A stretch of 64,000 bases of DNA from the NCBI GenBank assembly GCA_026874595.1, contig CM049308.1, positions 80,214,124 through 80,278,123 of the forward strand. Direction: 5' to 3'. A program made the position numbers and the translations under genes. Each line of letters starts with the position of its first letter. The stretch's first letter is position 1. This DNA is from Sipunculus nudus. Lineage: Eukaryota > Annelida > Sipuncula > Golfingiida > Sipunculidae. The notes below the pieces were generated by a model. It did not search any database. It was not told where the DNA came from and worked only from the letters and a program-made list of their open reading frames with translations. Shown here in pieces: positions 34,870 to 47,949 of the stretch.

Positions 34870-36809
34870 TGTCCACTGTCCATCTCAAGCAGGGATAAAC
34901 CAAGCAGATAACCTGCTGATTGGCACCATTTCATCCAAACTGGGAGCACCTCAAGCATTGCACAACATTAATCGTTGAAGGGAATGACACTTGAATTCAC
35001 CTCCCTCTAAGCACCGCCCAGGTCGAAGACACATCCATTACCAGAATGCCTCCCTCTTCGTCACACACGGATGCTCCCGCCCCTCCAATACCTGAGTTCT
35101 GTTGTGCAACAAACCAATTATAGTCCCTAACTCATCCCCAGCTCCACATTTAATTACTGTTTTGTTAACCAAACCTTCCCAGGGGAATTAAATAGCCTCC
35201 CAACTTTATTATTCTCTCAGGAATACCCTTTGTGAATTAAATTCAAATTCTCTTTGATAGACACCTGGAGATTTTTCACTGCTTAATCAGAAGTTTATAA
35301 TTAGATCTACCTGGGCCTTAAAAAGTTTGAAGGAACTCTCAATCACTGTGCAAGGCTCCTTAAAATCCAGTCAAGTAATTGAAATTTCAGGTTTTTCCAG
35401 GCTTAGAAAATGTCATTTTGCATAAATTGGCAATTGTCCATGTTATGTGCTTAATATATCGTGATTTTTCCTTTGTTTATTGTTCTTTGTAAAGATTTGA
35501 GTAATTCTTATATCATGTATCTTCTGGTTATTGATAAACATATATAGGTACCGTACAAAACACATTGCAACAAAGAACACAAGATTCATATGCATTGTAT
35601 TTATATGCATTGTATAATTTTTCAGATAAATCCAGATAAATATGATTAAGATTTATATGCATGTGGTATGTGGAAACCTGTATGGAAAGGTTATAGCAAC
35701 CCATGTGTATCAGTCAATATCTGAAAAAATTAAAATATAAATCTTAACAAGTGTTCATAATCATGTGGATTGTGGTAAAAGCAACAAGACTTTTATAATT
35801 TAACTTGTTAAGAAAGCATTTTTAGTAAAACCCAAACATGGTTATCTGCAGGACTGTAAAATTAAGTCTTGTTATCAGCGTTTTTGTATAGAATTCAGAG
35901 GTAAAAAAATATTAAATTGTAGTTGTCTGTTCAGTCTCTAGATGGCAGCAAGGCAAGGGTCTGCTTTCTGTCTCTCACTAGCTAGGTTTGCTTTCCAAAT
36001 TTGTCAATTTATCATGGAAACATTAGCGTGTGATATCTGCTTACCACCACACATTCAATGAAACCAGTGACACTGATGACATAAAAAAATATTTTGGAAT
36101 ACAAATTATTTTACATAGCATTTGGATTGACTCTGTTGTCTCTTTTAGCATTTGGGAGGCTGAAATATTGATAATATTTAGTAATATACTTTAATTCCAC
36201 AGTCTTTTGTATATGCATGGTACTTACCTAAAATAGTTCTTCATTTGGGTTGGAAGACCCACTTGAACATGGGTCTGAATACCATAATTATGAAAAAAAG
36301 GCTACTTTAGAGTGAAATTGTACTGAAAATTTTAAATTAAAAACTTACATATACAGAGTGGAAAGATTACGTTCAACTTCTACCAGAGCCTCAAAAGCAA
36401 AAAATGATAAAACCTTGATAGAATCTCTAAGATTGGCAATAAATATCTTAACAATGGGTAACAAATTCTTGATTATTCCTTTCCACATGCATGGCATGCA
36501 TATAAAACTTAAAATCCAGAAGACATAAGAAAAATAATATCTCAGTAACATATAACATATTTCATGGTCGTGGGAATAGACTATGGCTAATGTTATTTTT
36601 GTTTCAAAACTGACTGGAATTAAAACTATTGTATTATATTATTTTTGTATTGTGTTGTCATTTGTCCTAATTCAGTAGAGAGTGCCAACAACACAGTATG
36701 AATCTATCTTAAAAAAATTTTAAAAAATATTAATTTTGCATTGCTACCATGTAAAGATTTTAAGTTATAAAAAAATAATAAAATGTTGTTTTTAATTTTA
36801 TATTTGTAG
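34870..36809. other. Non-coding stretch, no gene recognised
   Basis: The first 230 bases are still CpG-richer (around 35010-35090). The rest is AT-rich, with short AT repeats near 35575-35660. The open stretch at 36345-36551 has no motif. The final bases (TTTTTAATTTTATATTTGTAG) form the acceptor of the exon at 36810. Confidence 0.55.
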
Positions 36810-36950
36810 AGGGAGGAGCAGACCATTATGATGGTACAGACCCAGGGCTGCAGAAGATCCGTGTACGAACGTCTCTCCCCCAACATGCCTTTCAGTACTG
36901 ACCAACCTTCTTCAGTTGTGTGTACAAGTTCAACCACAGAGAGTGATCTG
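36810..36950 (+). CDS. Putative internal coding exon, 47 codons, product unknown
   Basis: This is the best-supported exon in the window. A long T-rich tract ending TATTTGTAG leads into 141 open bases, which end at CTG|GTGAGC, a consensus donor. The length is exactly 47 codons and both ends are phase 0. The reading begins REEQTIMMVQTQG, continues CRRSVYERLSPNMPF, and ends in a Ser/Thr-rich tail, SSTTESDL. GC content and CpG rise inside the exon and fall outside. The basic CRRSVYERLSP segment and Ser/Thr-rich tail suggest a cytoplasmic or nuclear regulatory region rather than a membrane or secreted one. That is only an inference from composition. I do not recognise the family. A symmetric phase 0-0 exon could be alternatively spliced without shifting the frame. 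Confidence 0.6.
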
Positions 36951-39900
36951 GTGAGCACAGTTCTGTAAAATATATGCTCAGTTCTGAAAAAAAAAATGTG
37001 TTTTAAAGATTTAACTTTGACATAATTCCTCAGATTTTATGCAATGAGACCACACATGTTCAAACACAACAGTGATAAAGCACCAAAGGTAAACAATCTT
37101 TTCCATATAGATTGTTCACCATAATTTACATTAAAATCAGTTGTATGGGATACAATCTGATTTACAGAGTATATCTTCACTATAAGGAACAATAAGAATT
37201 TGTATATGTGTTATAATAACAGCTTAAAGTTCTCTGTCCAAACTTACATAAAACATGGAATGAACTTTTGGCAACTCGATCCTATCAATAATAAAAAGGA
37301 AATACATAATTAGATAGTTATAAATATCAATATTTTGATTCATACCCCCCCTCGAACTCGCAGGCATATAACTAGTCCCACCTCTTCTTCCCCAAACTCT
37401 CAGGCAGTTAACAAATAATTTTCATATTTTTCAAAATAGTTCTGTATGCAGTATAAACAATGAGTGAGGCATATTCTTCACTAATTCGCTGTCAGGCTGT
37501 CTTTTTTACACAGTAAATCATAGAACCAAAACATAGAATATCTGAAATGGTCTTCAATATTCTAAATTCATGAACATATATACAGCATTTTCTATGAATA
37601 AACATGAATCTGTTACCAGTTTTATACTCAATCAGTCACACCTTGTTTTTTCAATAAACATTCAGCTCATGAATAAACATACAGGAGGTTCAAGTCAACC
37701 CACAACACTGTATCATTCCCTTTTCTTTATTTATACACATTATACAGTTTGTAACACAAGTCTGACCCTCCTTTTGGGCGTTTTGATACGGGCACTACAG
37801 GTTGGTAGCACAATGAATATTTTAATGGGAAGCTTTGAACTTGACTCTGGATTTACAGACTTGATCACTCCAAACTCATCAGATCACTCCCCAGAGAATC
37901 TGTGATGTGGTGTTGAGTTACGTAACATTGCTTTGAAGCATGTAATATTGGGTGGGGGTAATTTAACTGATGCTGGGAGGATTAAGCTCCTGATCTACAC
38001 CTAGAGTTCCCCTTCGCCCCACAACATTAACACTTCTCCACAGGTGAGAGTCTCCGTTGGGCTTTGAAGCCTTTCACTGGAGCTGTGGGGCATTATGGGT
38101 AGGAACCAGAAAATAACAGTTAAGGAGCGTTTGGACAGACACAAATAGCACCCACTTAAGTCATTGTGTTTTAACTCCCTTTTGATCCTGGCCCATGCAG
38201 AGTAATTACTGCTCAAGCACTTAGGCTTGGTCAGCCAATCTTACAAGCCTGTTGGGCATTGTTATTAGTCAGAATTCAGAGCCTGTGGGTAGACTATTAA
38301 TTCAGGCTGAGCTGGTTCCGGTCTGGTGTGACTTGGCATAGGTAACTCCTGTTCTGTGTAAGGGAATCCCTTTGATCTCTGGGTATGAGACTTGGGGACA
38401 CTGGATTCCCTGAAATCCTAGAATTGGCTTAATTTGTACTGGACACATCATGCTCAGGGTCAACAACCCCTGGTCTGTTGCTGTTATTGTTACCTCGTGA
38501 TTGTGAATAAACAAAGGGACAGCTGCCCTTGGGGGATTATAAATGAGCCCTGTGGACCTCACAGAAACAGTGTTAGTTCTCCATCACACCCTGAAGACTA
38601 ATCCAGCCAACTTGTTGTGGGCTTAGTAAAATAAAGGCAAGCTTATTGTAGGGATTTAGCTGAATAAGCACTTTATGTGATGCTTGATGATTGTAAAAGC
38701 TGAGAAGTTACGTAATGGCACACTTTACATGTTCCTGTCAAGTTAAATGCCAAATTGTGAACATTAAGTGATTAACCATTACATTTGTTAGGAAAATAGT
38801 TATTTTTATGTTACTTTTTCGCATATATTGCAAAATTAGTTACCACACCATAACATTTCAAGATATGGAGCTCACTTTGTTCATTCTAGTATTTATTATT
38901 AAATGCAAAATTGTCATTTTTGTATTACAATTTCAGATTTAATGCAAAATTTGTTATCTTTACATTACATGATAATGGTTCACTAATAGCAAAATTAGTT
39001 TTCATAGCATTATATAAAGGTTAATTATAATATAATATTTCTTAGATATTAAATTTTGAATTATCTGATTTAAGAGAAATTATTTAATTTATTCCATATG
39101 ATCTTAGAGATCTTAGATCTAAATTGAGGTTTTGAAATAATGATATACTTTTTAAAAAATTCCAGTACGAACTAAATATTAAAAAGCATGGGATATTATA
39201 AAAAAAAGCTGTATCTTGTGACCAGTGCCACAGTGTTTAAATTGCTTGAAAAGAAAAGTAATACTTTGCTGAGTCTAAAAACTGTAATTGAAGGATGCCA
39301 ACTGTTTCCTTAATTAACATCATGTATGAACATGATATAGTCTGAGATAAAAAAAAAAGGTATTAAAGGATCAAAGCTGAGGAAGGGGTGGAGTAAGTCA
39401 GCAGTGGGGTGGGGGTAAAGGGTTAGTTCAGCTGTTACAACCACCAGGACTTGGGGTCTTATAACAATGAGGAAGTTGTATATATTGCAGGGTGACAACA
39501 TTAAATTGGTGATCAGTGTGTTTGGCAATTCTTTTGAAGGATGTTTGATACTCTTTGAACAGTGTCTAATACAGTACCATTACTTCTCACCTTCATCTAT
39601 ATATATTGTAATGAGGCTGAGTAAGTGATTATACAGAAATGTGTGATCCAGTCACCCTGTTGTCCCGGGATGTTGACAGTGTGTGCCAGGTGGGCCGTTC
39701 CACAAAATCCAGACCTGGCTGTATGTTTACCTGTTCCTATCCCCTTCCTGCTTCAGACAATACTGTTTCCTGCTGGCTTTCTGTTGGTCTGCCAATTGTC
39801 CCTCTTGATCATGTTGATCTAACTGCACTGATATGCATACGCAAGAAAGGCGGATTAATCACACTGGACACTTTGTGCACTGAATCATGGAAATCACTCA

Positions 39901-40231
39901 AATAATGCTGCCCTTGCAGTTTAGAGAATAGCTTATGTGTGTGAAACATTTCTATTTTAGGTTCACTATTATCTTTATTCATAGTTGATAATATTTTCTA
40001 AACTTAAGCATGCTTGTGATTGATGTTTCTTATTAACTTCGTTAGGGTTTACATTGTGCATTTTGCAGCTACCATATTTAATCATAGTTAACATATTTAA
40101 ACATTATAATTTGACATGAAGCACCAGCCAGCATTGAGTTAACCTTCTGTTGTGTTCAATATACATGAAGTTAGCAAAAATAATTTCAGAACAGCATGGC
40201 TGTCACAACTTTTAGAAAATAAATGATTTTA
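36951..40231. other. Non-coding stretch, no gene recognised
   Basis: Mostly AT-rich. The 111-codon frame at 37570-37905 has no splice support or motif. A GC-richer part (about 37980-38580) and the open stretch at 39625-39905 show no recognisable product. An acceptor-donor string CTTCTCCACAG|GTGAGA lies at 38043/38044 (reported in the findings). Confidence 0.5.
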
Positions 40232-40450
40232 TTACAGCCAAAAGGAAATTAACTTTCTACTTATTTTTTTATTAATTATATAATTTGTGTCATTTACTAA
40301 CACATTATCTATTTCCTGATTAATTAAACTCAATTGAGTGTATGACAGTCAAAAGGAAATTAACTTTCTACTTAATTTCTTATTAATTTCCTTATATGTG
40401 TCATATACTAACAAATTATATATTTCTTATTAGTTCAAGACATGGATATA
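40232..40450. repeat. 111-bp tandem duplication, two copies
   Basis: The phrase AAAAGGAAATTAACTTTCTA starts at 40240 and again at 40351, an offset of 111. The following AT-rich bases (TTATTAATT, TGTGTCAT, ACTAACA, TATATTTCTTATTA-like) are shared with minor changes. Confidence 0.8.
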
Positions 40451-42150
40451 ACTAGAGGTGGTTTGATGGAAAAGATAGGATATTATCCACAATGTGTCCC
40501 CTCATCATAAATTTCATGATTTTATTATTATATCTGCTGATCTGGAAGTTATACCCAGATAATTTGTTTTTATGAGTATGAAGACTAATTGGAGACAGAT
40601 TAATGCTGAAAAGATAAAAAGTGAATAAATGGTAATAAATTTAATTTTCAGATCTTTATATTGATAGTAAACTGCAGTAACATTGGATGAAATTGTAGAT
40701 GAATGTATGAATCTAGGCTCAGGTTTCTCTGACTCAAGACTTCATGATTCTTTGATTAGGCACAGATGGTGCCAGGCTCATTCTGTAGCAATTTTAAAGT
40801 AATCTCAGCTCAATAACACATGAAGACTTAATGTGACAGTAACCCATGCTGATACCTCACAACCCTTGTACCCAACACTCCAGTTCTGGACAATAAAATA
40901 CAAATGTTACTAACTGTGACTGTCGGTCATTGTTAATGAAGACTTCAAACAGCGGTGCTTCCAGAGGAAATATACCACTTGAGTTGTCATTTTTAACCAG
41001 GTTTGGTTGTATTCAGCACACCTTTGATCCCCCTATTGTCCTTTCATCCGAATGAGCACATTGATTTTGCAACATAAATTTTCTATTGGTTTACCAGGCT
41101 GGTGGTAATTTTGCCACCATTTCTTTCTTTAATGTACGCTGAAATTACTTCTTCCTCAGGTCAGTTTGCATAATTGCCTTTCACCTCTGTCATAATTGCG
41201 TTTACCTGGGTTAGAGTAGTCACTCACCTTTGTTTCTATAAGTACCCCAACAAATTGATGGCCTTATTGTAAATGCTGTTTTTGGTCATTTCTTTTATTC
41301 ATTTTACATTTTATGACTGGGTTGTATATTTCAAGCCTCGTTTCTCTTAGAACCAACAATTAGAGTCTAATTAGGAATTTGAATTCAATACTAATTTGAT
41401 CCTGTGAAATAAGGTCATTTTACAAGAGAAAGGGAACTAAAACACTAGAGTGTTGTGTACTGAGAATACATGAAAAAGACATGAAAGCAAAGTGATGTTG
41501 AGCTGTTGATACAAATTAAGCTATGTTGCCTTAGCTAGTCTGATGACATATTGCTTTGACAGAACTGTTATAAAAACAAAATACAAAAGTCCTTTTTGTA
41601 AGACAGAAAGTTTCTGTTACAGACTTGCAGATTAAACACCTAACCTCAAAGGGGGACTTTAACCTCAGCCAATTTTAAGGATGCAATTTTAGTTGTTAAA
41701 AAATACTGTAAACAAGTTTCCATTTAATTGCCACATTTGAGTCATCTGTCTGATTTTAACTTTCTGAATTTGCAGTTAAGTCACATGCTTGTCTTCATAA
41801 CAAATAATCAGGCATCAGTGTTTAACTGTTAAAAATTTAAATATTAAAACTTTGGACCAGTAATTTTTAAAAAAATTGTCTTTAAATCCTTTAAATAAAT
41901 TTTCTTTTAATTTTACATTATGAATAAGATATACCAAGCTCTAAAGAATGCATTCATAAGTACATTTGAATCTTGGATCCATGTGAAAATATGGTGAAAA
42001 TTTTCTCTGTGGAAAGTGATTTGTCCTTTTCTCAGGGTTATTTTGGGTGGGATCACAAGTCTTAATTATGACCATTTTGTTATTAGGGAAAATTATAAGT
42101 TGTATAGATCTGTCATATCAATTCAACATAGGCAATCACACCTTGCTTTA
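40451..42150. other. Non-coding stretch, no gene recognised
   Basis: AT-rich sequence with no supported exon, RNA gene or array. Confidence 0.55.
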
Positions 42151-42159
42151 GAGTACCAC

Positions 42160-42270
42160 ACTGTGACAGGGTAGGATTTGAACTTTGCACTCTGCTTTTT
42201 CCTTGGGTGTTACCACCTAGAATGTGACAAGCATAACTTCCAAATGAGTTTACTCACAGAGCCAGCGGGT
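42160..42270 (-). mobile_element. Possible tRNA-derived SINE remnant
   Basis: On the minus strand, AGTTCAAATCC (plus 42173-42183) resembles Pol III box B. About 80 bases upstream on that strand, TGGCTCTGTGAGT resembles box A. The spacing is longer than usual and the T-arm is imperfect, so this is at best a decayed SINE head. The arrangement near the CTGTGACAGGG phrase is reminiscent of molluscan tRNA-derived SINEs, from memory only. Confidence 0.25.
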
Positions 42271-45200
42271 TGCTTGGCCCTCTCACAGTTTTATCACTGA
42301 ACAGGTTTCCCCAGCTCCAGTTGTCAAAATAACCAGAGCCCATATTGCACCAGGTTGCATAAGGCACCACTGGAGAGGAGAGTGAGACAACCCCTCCTCC
42401 CTGTGGTCCTCAGGTCAGCCACCATACTTCTTATTTCAGGACGAGTCACTTTGACAAGACAGAAGAACAGTTCTCACTCACAGTCTAAACTTCATCAGTT
42501 CAGATGTCCTCATCTAACACACCAGGCTTTAACTGATTCCATCTACCAAGCATTTCATGGCTATTTATTATGTAATGTGAGCGTTGCATAATAAACTTGT
42601 GGGGGCTGTAATTGGCTTGTATTTCAGCAGGGAGAAACTGGTGTAGCGCTGGGTGCCGACTGATGAAGATGGCGGTGGTGCTCAGTTACTTCGCTCAAGT
42701 GTTTCTTCACTTGTGTTTGTACTAATGTAGGAAACAGACTTAGTTTGAGGTCTCAGCACTGTAGATCTGCTAGTTGGCTTTTTGTCTGTGGTTTGTGTTA
42801 ATAGATAAGTGCAGCCATGTGTGGTTGTGTATGTAACATATTCATAATACTGCAGGTTTTTAAATGGTCTCTTAATTTAGAGAATAGGACAACTTGCATA
42901 TACCAAATTGCTCCTACATTTCAGTGTGACTGTGTATAAGGCTTGCAGCAAGTACAAATTTTAATCTAAATTTAATTTTAATAAGCAATCAGTGTCAGAG
43001 TGTCAGCCTTTCATTCTGACTGTCTATTCTGACTGGCATTCATTTGTGAACTTTTCATATGCAATGTGTTAACTTAAAATAATTACCCAGAACTAGTACA
43101 CATTGAGGGCGTGTGTTATGGTTTACTTGATTAGGTTGGGTGATGCTTGGGCAAGTTTTCTTCTTTTTTTTTTTTTACAAATTTTTTAATTTAGTTTTTT
43201 TTAAATTTCCAATTTAAATTTGACATTTTATATACAGTTTGGTATCGCTAACACAGGTGTCAAGATCCACGTCCCATTATAGCAGATGTATCTGATTGAT
43301 TTTCCTCACCTGTTTTGGTGACTGAAACACTCCATAAATTTTGTGATCCATTATGAACCTCTCCGTTTGCATTCTTTACACTAAGTTATCAATTTTTTAG
43401 AGTTGAATAAAAAGTACAATTTTCTCACTGTCCACCAAGTGGTACATTTGCACATTCCTCAGGACAATGTATTTCTTTTGTATTATGTAGTGGTATCTTC
43501 ATGTATGTCACAGATTGAAACCCTGTTATTGCAAAGATGCATGGTTTTAACTTTGTTAGAGGATTTCCCTTTAAGATTTAAATACATGGATTATATCCTG
43601 AAAAAATTCTAAATCCTGAAGGATACACTATTGCAAACATCATCTAGCCATTACCATCTGATTACCTTCAGCCTTATTCAGTAGAGTATGCCATCTACAG
43701 GCCATTATGAGAACCTTTAAAAAACAATATTGTGTATCCACTAATAACTGATGTTAGTATTTTTTATAATAAATTTTCCACTTGCTCACCGATTCAGCAT
43801 GTAATAAATTACTGTCATATTAAATTCTAAATTGACTGTAATCAAGAAAATAAACCTTATCAGTTAATAAAATATTTTCATCAGGATCCCTTGAAACATG
43901 TCTACTTTCACTTTCATCAACCATGATGTTCCTCTCAATTGAACCACCTGGGGTCATCTAATAAATTTCACACTTATTATAAGCATTCACCAGTCTGTCC
44001 TGTTGTTGATAATGAGACTTTGTGATAATACACTGACAGGTAGGGTGAGGTGATGTCACATTCAGGAAAGGCCTTTGTTTGAACTCTTTCTCAATAGAAG
44101 AAGAACCTTGTGGTGCTTAATAACTCTTCATCTTAATGAGTGTTGTCTTGTGTTCAGTGGGTACAGGTCACAGACAGTTCAGACCAGATAGTGTTTCAGG
44201 AGATTTAACTCCCAGGGACCTGGTGGATGGCCAGGACTGTATTGTTTGTGGTTAGTGTCACTGGTGTCTCCGCTTTCCTAGATGGGGCAGCGGGGTTGGA
44301 TGCCATCATAAAGTTGGTGGGGATGGGGGAATCTTATTGCAACCCCTGTCCCCCTCCCTGATCAAATAGTTGTTCATTAGTCCCAGATCAGAGGTGTACC
44401 TGTGCACAATAGGTCAAGCTGAAACATGTCCTGTATGGACTACAAAAGACACAGCATGGTCCTCCCCTCCAGGGTCTGGGCAGACTCTTCCAGGATTTAG
44501 GTTGAGAACAATTACTGGCTATTTTGCTTGGTGCTTTCATGCCTTTGTGGCGTCACAGCCAAAGCACCCAAATAGGGGGCTATATAACATAACAAGGTGG
44601 TCATTACAATGGCGGAATTTGTGCCCCATGCAATTTCTGGGTAATTCTAAGGTTGGTTCAGGCAATTTGGATGTGTGCATGTGGACAATATTCCTGGCTT
44701 GATGAGGTAATCTGCCTATGTGCTTGATGGTCATTGTTTGAGGTCCCATTTTCACAAGCTTAACAAATCCTCTTTGCTTTTATACTACATGTAGCCTTTG
44801 GCACCGTAATTTTGCCTTCCACAACAAGTGCATACATGCATGCCATCAGTTTACGGGTTCAAATCTATTTAAATTTTTATGATTTTTTTTTTAATTTTCA
44901 AGTTATTTAAAGTATTTACTGGCTGTCATAAAAAAAATAAATATAATTTTACTCTTTAAAGTATTTAAAGGAAAACAATGACTGGTTAGTTTATTGTGTT
45001 AGTTCATTTTTATAGTTTATATGAACTTGTATTGGCAAAGTAACACTAAATAATTACAACTCCAGGAAATATATTTTATTTTTTAAATTTAATTTTGAAT
45101 CTATAATCAGATCACTGTTTCTATACTGAAAACCTGTGTTCTTAAATTTCATTGAAATGTGCAGGAACTGGGTTTTAGGAGGAAACATTGTGTTTACTCC

Positions 45201-45796
45201 AAATTAGCAGAAATAGAAACAAGAAACTTGTCATTGGGTCGATCAGAAATCTTGTTTTGCCTAAAAATAGATATTCTGGATAAACATGCCTAGAATGTGC
45301 TCAGAAATCATAATAAACAACTGACAAATGAAAACAAAGTTGATAGGAGTAGAGTGATGCCAAAAAAATAAGTAAGTGAACTAAGGAATTTGTAAGCTGA
45401 GACAAAACTTGTGGTCAGTATGGAGATGCTCAGTTCCCCAGAGCTTGAAACAAGATCCCTCAATGTTGCACCATACTTTGCTGCCCCCTGCTGTGAGAAT
45501 TAGGTATGACTGACTGTTTCATCAAACATTTGGCCATTCCTGCCAATTATAGCCCAGGCTTTAACTAAGGGTACATCACTGTCTGGTGTAAACATCCAGA
45601 CTGATTTCACTTAGACTGTCTCACAGTACCATGTCTTCACATTAAGAGGAAAACTAGGAGTGAAATGTACATGAATATGTGGATTGTGAAAGAATTCAAG
45701 AGTAAACAAGGGAAAGGCCATGTCACACAGAATTTACACAAATATGAGTAGCAGTTCATGTATTTTATTACTTTGGATTCCTCAATTTAAGCAGCT
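42271..45796. other. Non-coding stretch, no gene recognised
   Basis: Open frames at 42355-42591, 43403-43612 and 44370-44702 lack good splice pairs and motifs. A short hydrophobic reading starts at the ATG near 42663 (see findings). T-runs occur at about 43161-43176. Confidence 0.5.
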
Positions 45797-45800
45797 TCCT

Positions 45801-45867
<67 letters not shown>
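45797..45867. repeat. (CT)n dinucleotide microsatellite
   Basis: About 70 bases of near-pure CT repeat, with single interruptions (TTT near 45826, CG at 45846). Confidence 0.97.
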
Positions 45868-47079
45868 GAGAGATATATTTTCATTAATATTTAATATAAA
45901 GATGTCAAGAATTTCAAATGAAAAATTTTTTAGGACTCAATCATTATTTTCCAATTTATTATTGCAGTATAAGTAAAAGCAAGTATGTGTCTGGCTATAA
46001 AACATTTATAATTTTTCTCCTGTAATTCATGTCAACCTTGCAGTCCAGCTATGTGTTAACTGTCAATATATATTTTTGAAATGGTATGAGACAACTTTTT
46101 CTTTCATTTGGAGGGGATTATATGTATGAGATTTGTTATTAAATTTGTTTTGAGTATGACACTACAAGGCACAGGTAGTTTTCATTATAATCATATAATA
46201 GTAAAATGTAAAGGTTTTGTTTCAGCATTATAGTCTACAACAATAATTTGAGTGACCATAGGCACAATTAAAGGATAGTTAAATTTAAATTAATTTCACC
46301 TTCAATGAAGAACAAATAAATAGGTTAATAAATTATGTACTGCTGCATAGCAGCCTGTGTATTATAGATTGCATTGCATGCACAAAACTAAAGATATTAA
46401 ATTACATCATATTTAAACTGGAAGGGAGATGAAATGTTCACTCATGCGCCATGTAAAAGCCTATAGTTTGTCTTTTTTTGTAACTCCATACTGTTACAGT
46501 TGTTTAAAAAACACAAATTAGATTATTATCTCCTCCTCCTTGTCATTAACCTGTTTATTACATTTGATATATTCACCACATGGTATAATGCATGTATGAC
46601 CTTTATACTGGGCATTATTAGCTTGTGTACATGGATAAATGTTAAAGCTGAGTGAGAGTGTTTATACATATCTGTGCTTGTCACAGATGGCCTATTTATA
46701 TATATGATAATCTTAAATATGTTTTCCCATGAACTTGTTCATATTCAGTATGTGTTTTTTTAATTTTTTTATGAATAATAACCAGCACTTTTTATTGTCA
46801 ACACATTTATGTATTTAACATATTCTTTGGTAAACTTGTATGTCCATACTTTGATATTCATTTTACACATTATATGTTAACTGTACTAACTACTTCATAT
46901 GAACATATTAAATCTATGCACCCTGATACATAGAGAATGTACATAATTACCCAGTATAATGAAGAATAACAGTTGAAGCATTGTCGATATCAATTACATA
47001 AACAAAAGCAATTGGGGAATGGTTAACTTAGTAAAACTTTTAAAATACTTTTAGACTATTTTAATTTTTCATTCCAGTA
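45868..47079. other. AT-rich non-coding stretch, nothing recognised
   Basis: Very AT-rich, with no open frame of note and no repeat array. Confidence 0.6.
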
Positions 47080-47306
47080 CATGATTCTGTGATGCAGTGG
47101 TTGTTCATGCATTTTCCAGTGGCTGTCAAATACAATAAACCTGTCACTTTCCAGTGGTTTTCTGATACATAGATTTGACCTGTTACTTAATTACCAGTGA
47201 CTCATGGACAAAGAACACATCACTTTCCAGTCATGCTCAGGTACAGTGAACAGGATATGATGGTTACTGGAAAGTCAGCATCCCTGAAAAGTGATGAATG
47301 TATCTT
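47080..47306. repeat. Upstream part of the TTTCCAGTGACT minisatellite
   Basis: Diverged copies of CTTTCCAGTG followed by GATACA or GGTACAGTGAA phrases occur here and resume after the MITE (CAGTCAGTGGAAAG near 47797). The minisatellite was therefore probably continuous before the element inserted. Confidence 0.6.
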
Positions 47307-47759
47307 AGGCCGTATCCGCACGTAGTTCGCAACTAAACCAGATTATACTAAACCGGTTTACGTTAGTCTCGAAGTGGTCCGCTTTGTGTCCGCACTGTAG
47401 TTTGCTTTACAAAAGCCTAAACCGGTATATGAAACACACTTTGAGTTTGCTGTCCGCACTTGGTTCATAATCCGATTTAGGCCTACAAATGAGCGCTCCC
47501 TTGCGCAACGCATGCTGGGGCAACATCACGGCTAGCGATCAAGGCTGTTCGCTGAAACTGGACTCATTCGGACTAGAAGCGGGTTTGCCTGTACGCACTA
47601 GAAACCGGTTTACTGTAAACCGGACTAAAGTAAACCGGACTACTGTAGACCGCCTTTCAAGCGGACTACAGTAAACTGAACTGATGCGGATTAGTGGCCT
47701 AGTGCGGACAGAGTAAACCGATTCACGATCCGGATTATTTGCTAGTGGGGACACGGCCT
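47307..47759. mobile_element. CpG-rich MITE with AGGCCGTRTCC termini
   Basis: The 453-base element begins AGGCCGTATCCGCAC and ends with the inverse of AGGCCGTGTCCCCAC, 13 of 15 matching. Inside are many inverted and direct copies of AAACCGG, TTTACTGTAAACCGG and GCGGACTACAGTAAA, plus GTCCGCAC motifs, so the whole unit can fold heavily. CpG is abundant against a CpG-poor background, suggesting relative youth. The termini resemble those of some hAT- or P-like non-autonomous elements, but the target duplication is not clear, so the superfamily is open. The 82-codon minus frame (47539-47787) is not a transposase. Confidence 0.75.
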
Positions 47760-47949
47760 TTGAGTCATTTGATAGAGATAGATTCATCGTATCTGGCAGT
47801 CAGTGGAAAGTGTTAATTAACTATATCTGAGTAAAGTGTATTGTCAAAGAAAATATTTTGGACATTTGTAATAGTTTCATGACCTTTGCCCTGACAGATG
47901 ATCCTTGTGAGCAAGATAACAGGAAAAATCTTTTTTTTTTAAATTTGTA

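Noticed and set aside
44845-44875. Box B-like GGGTTCAAATCT
   Set aside because: No box A at a reasonable distance and no T-arm stem.
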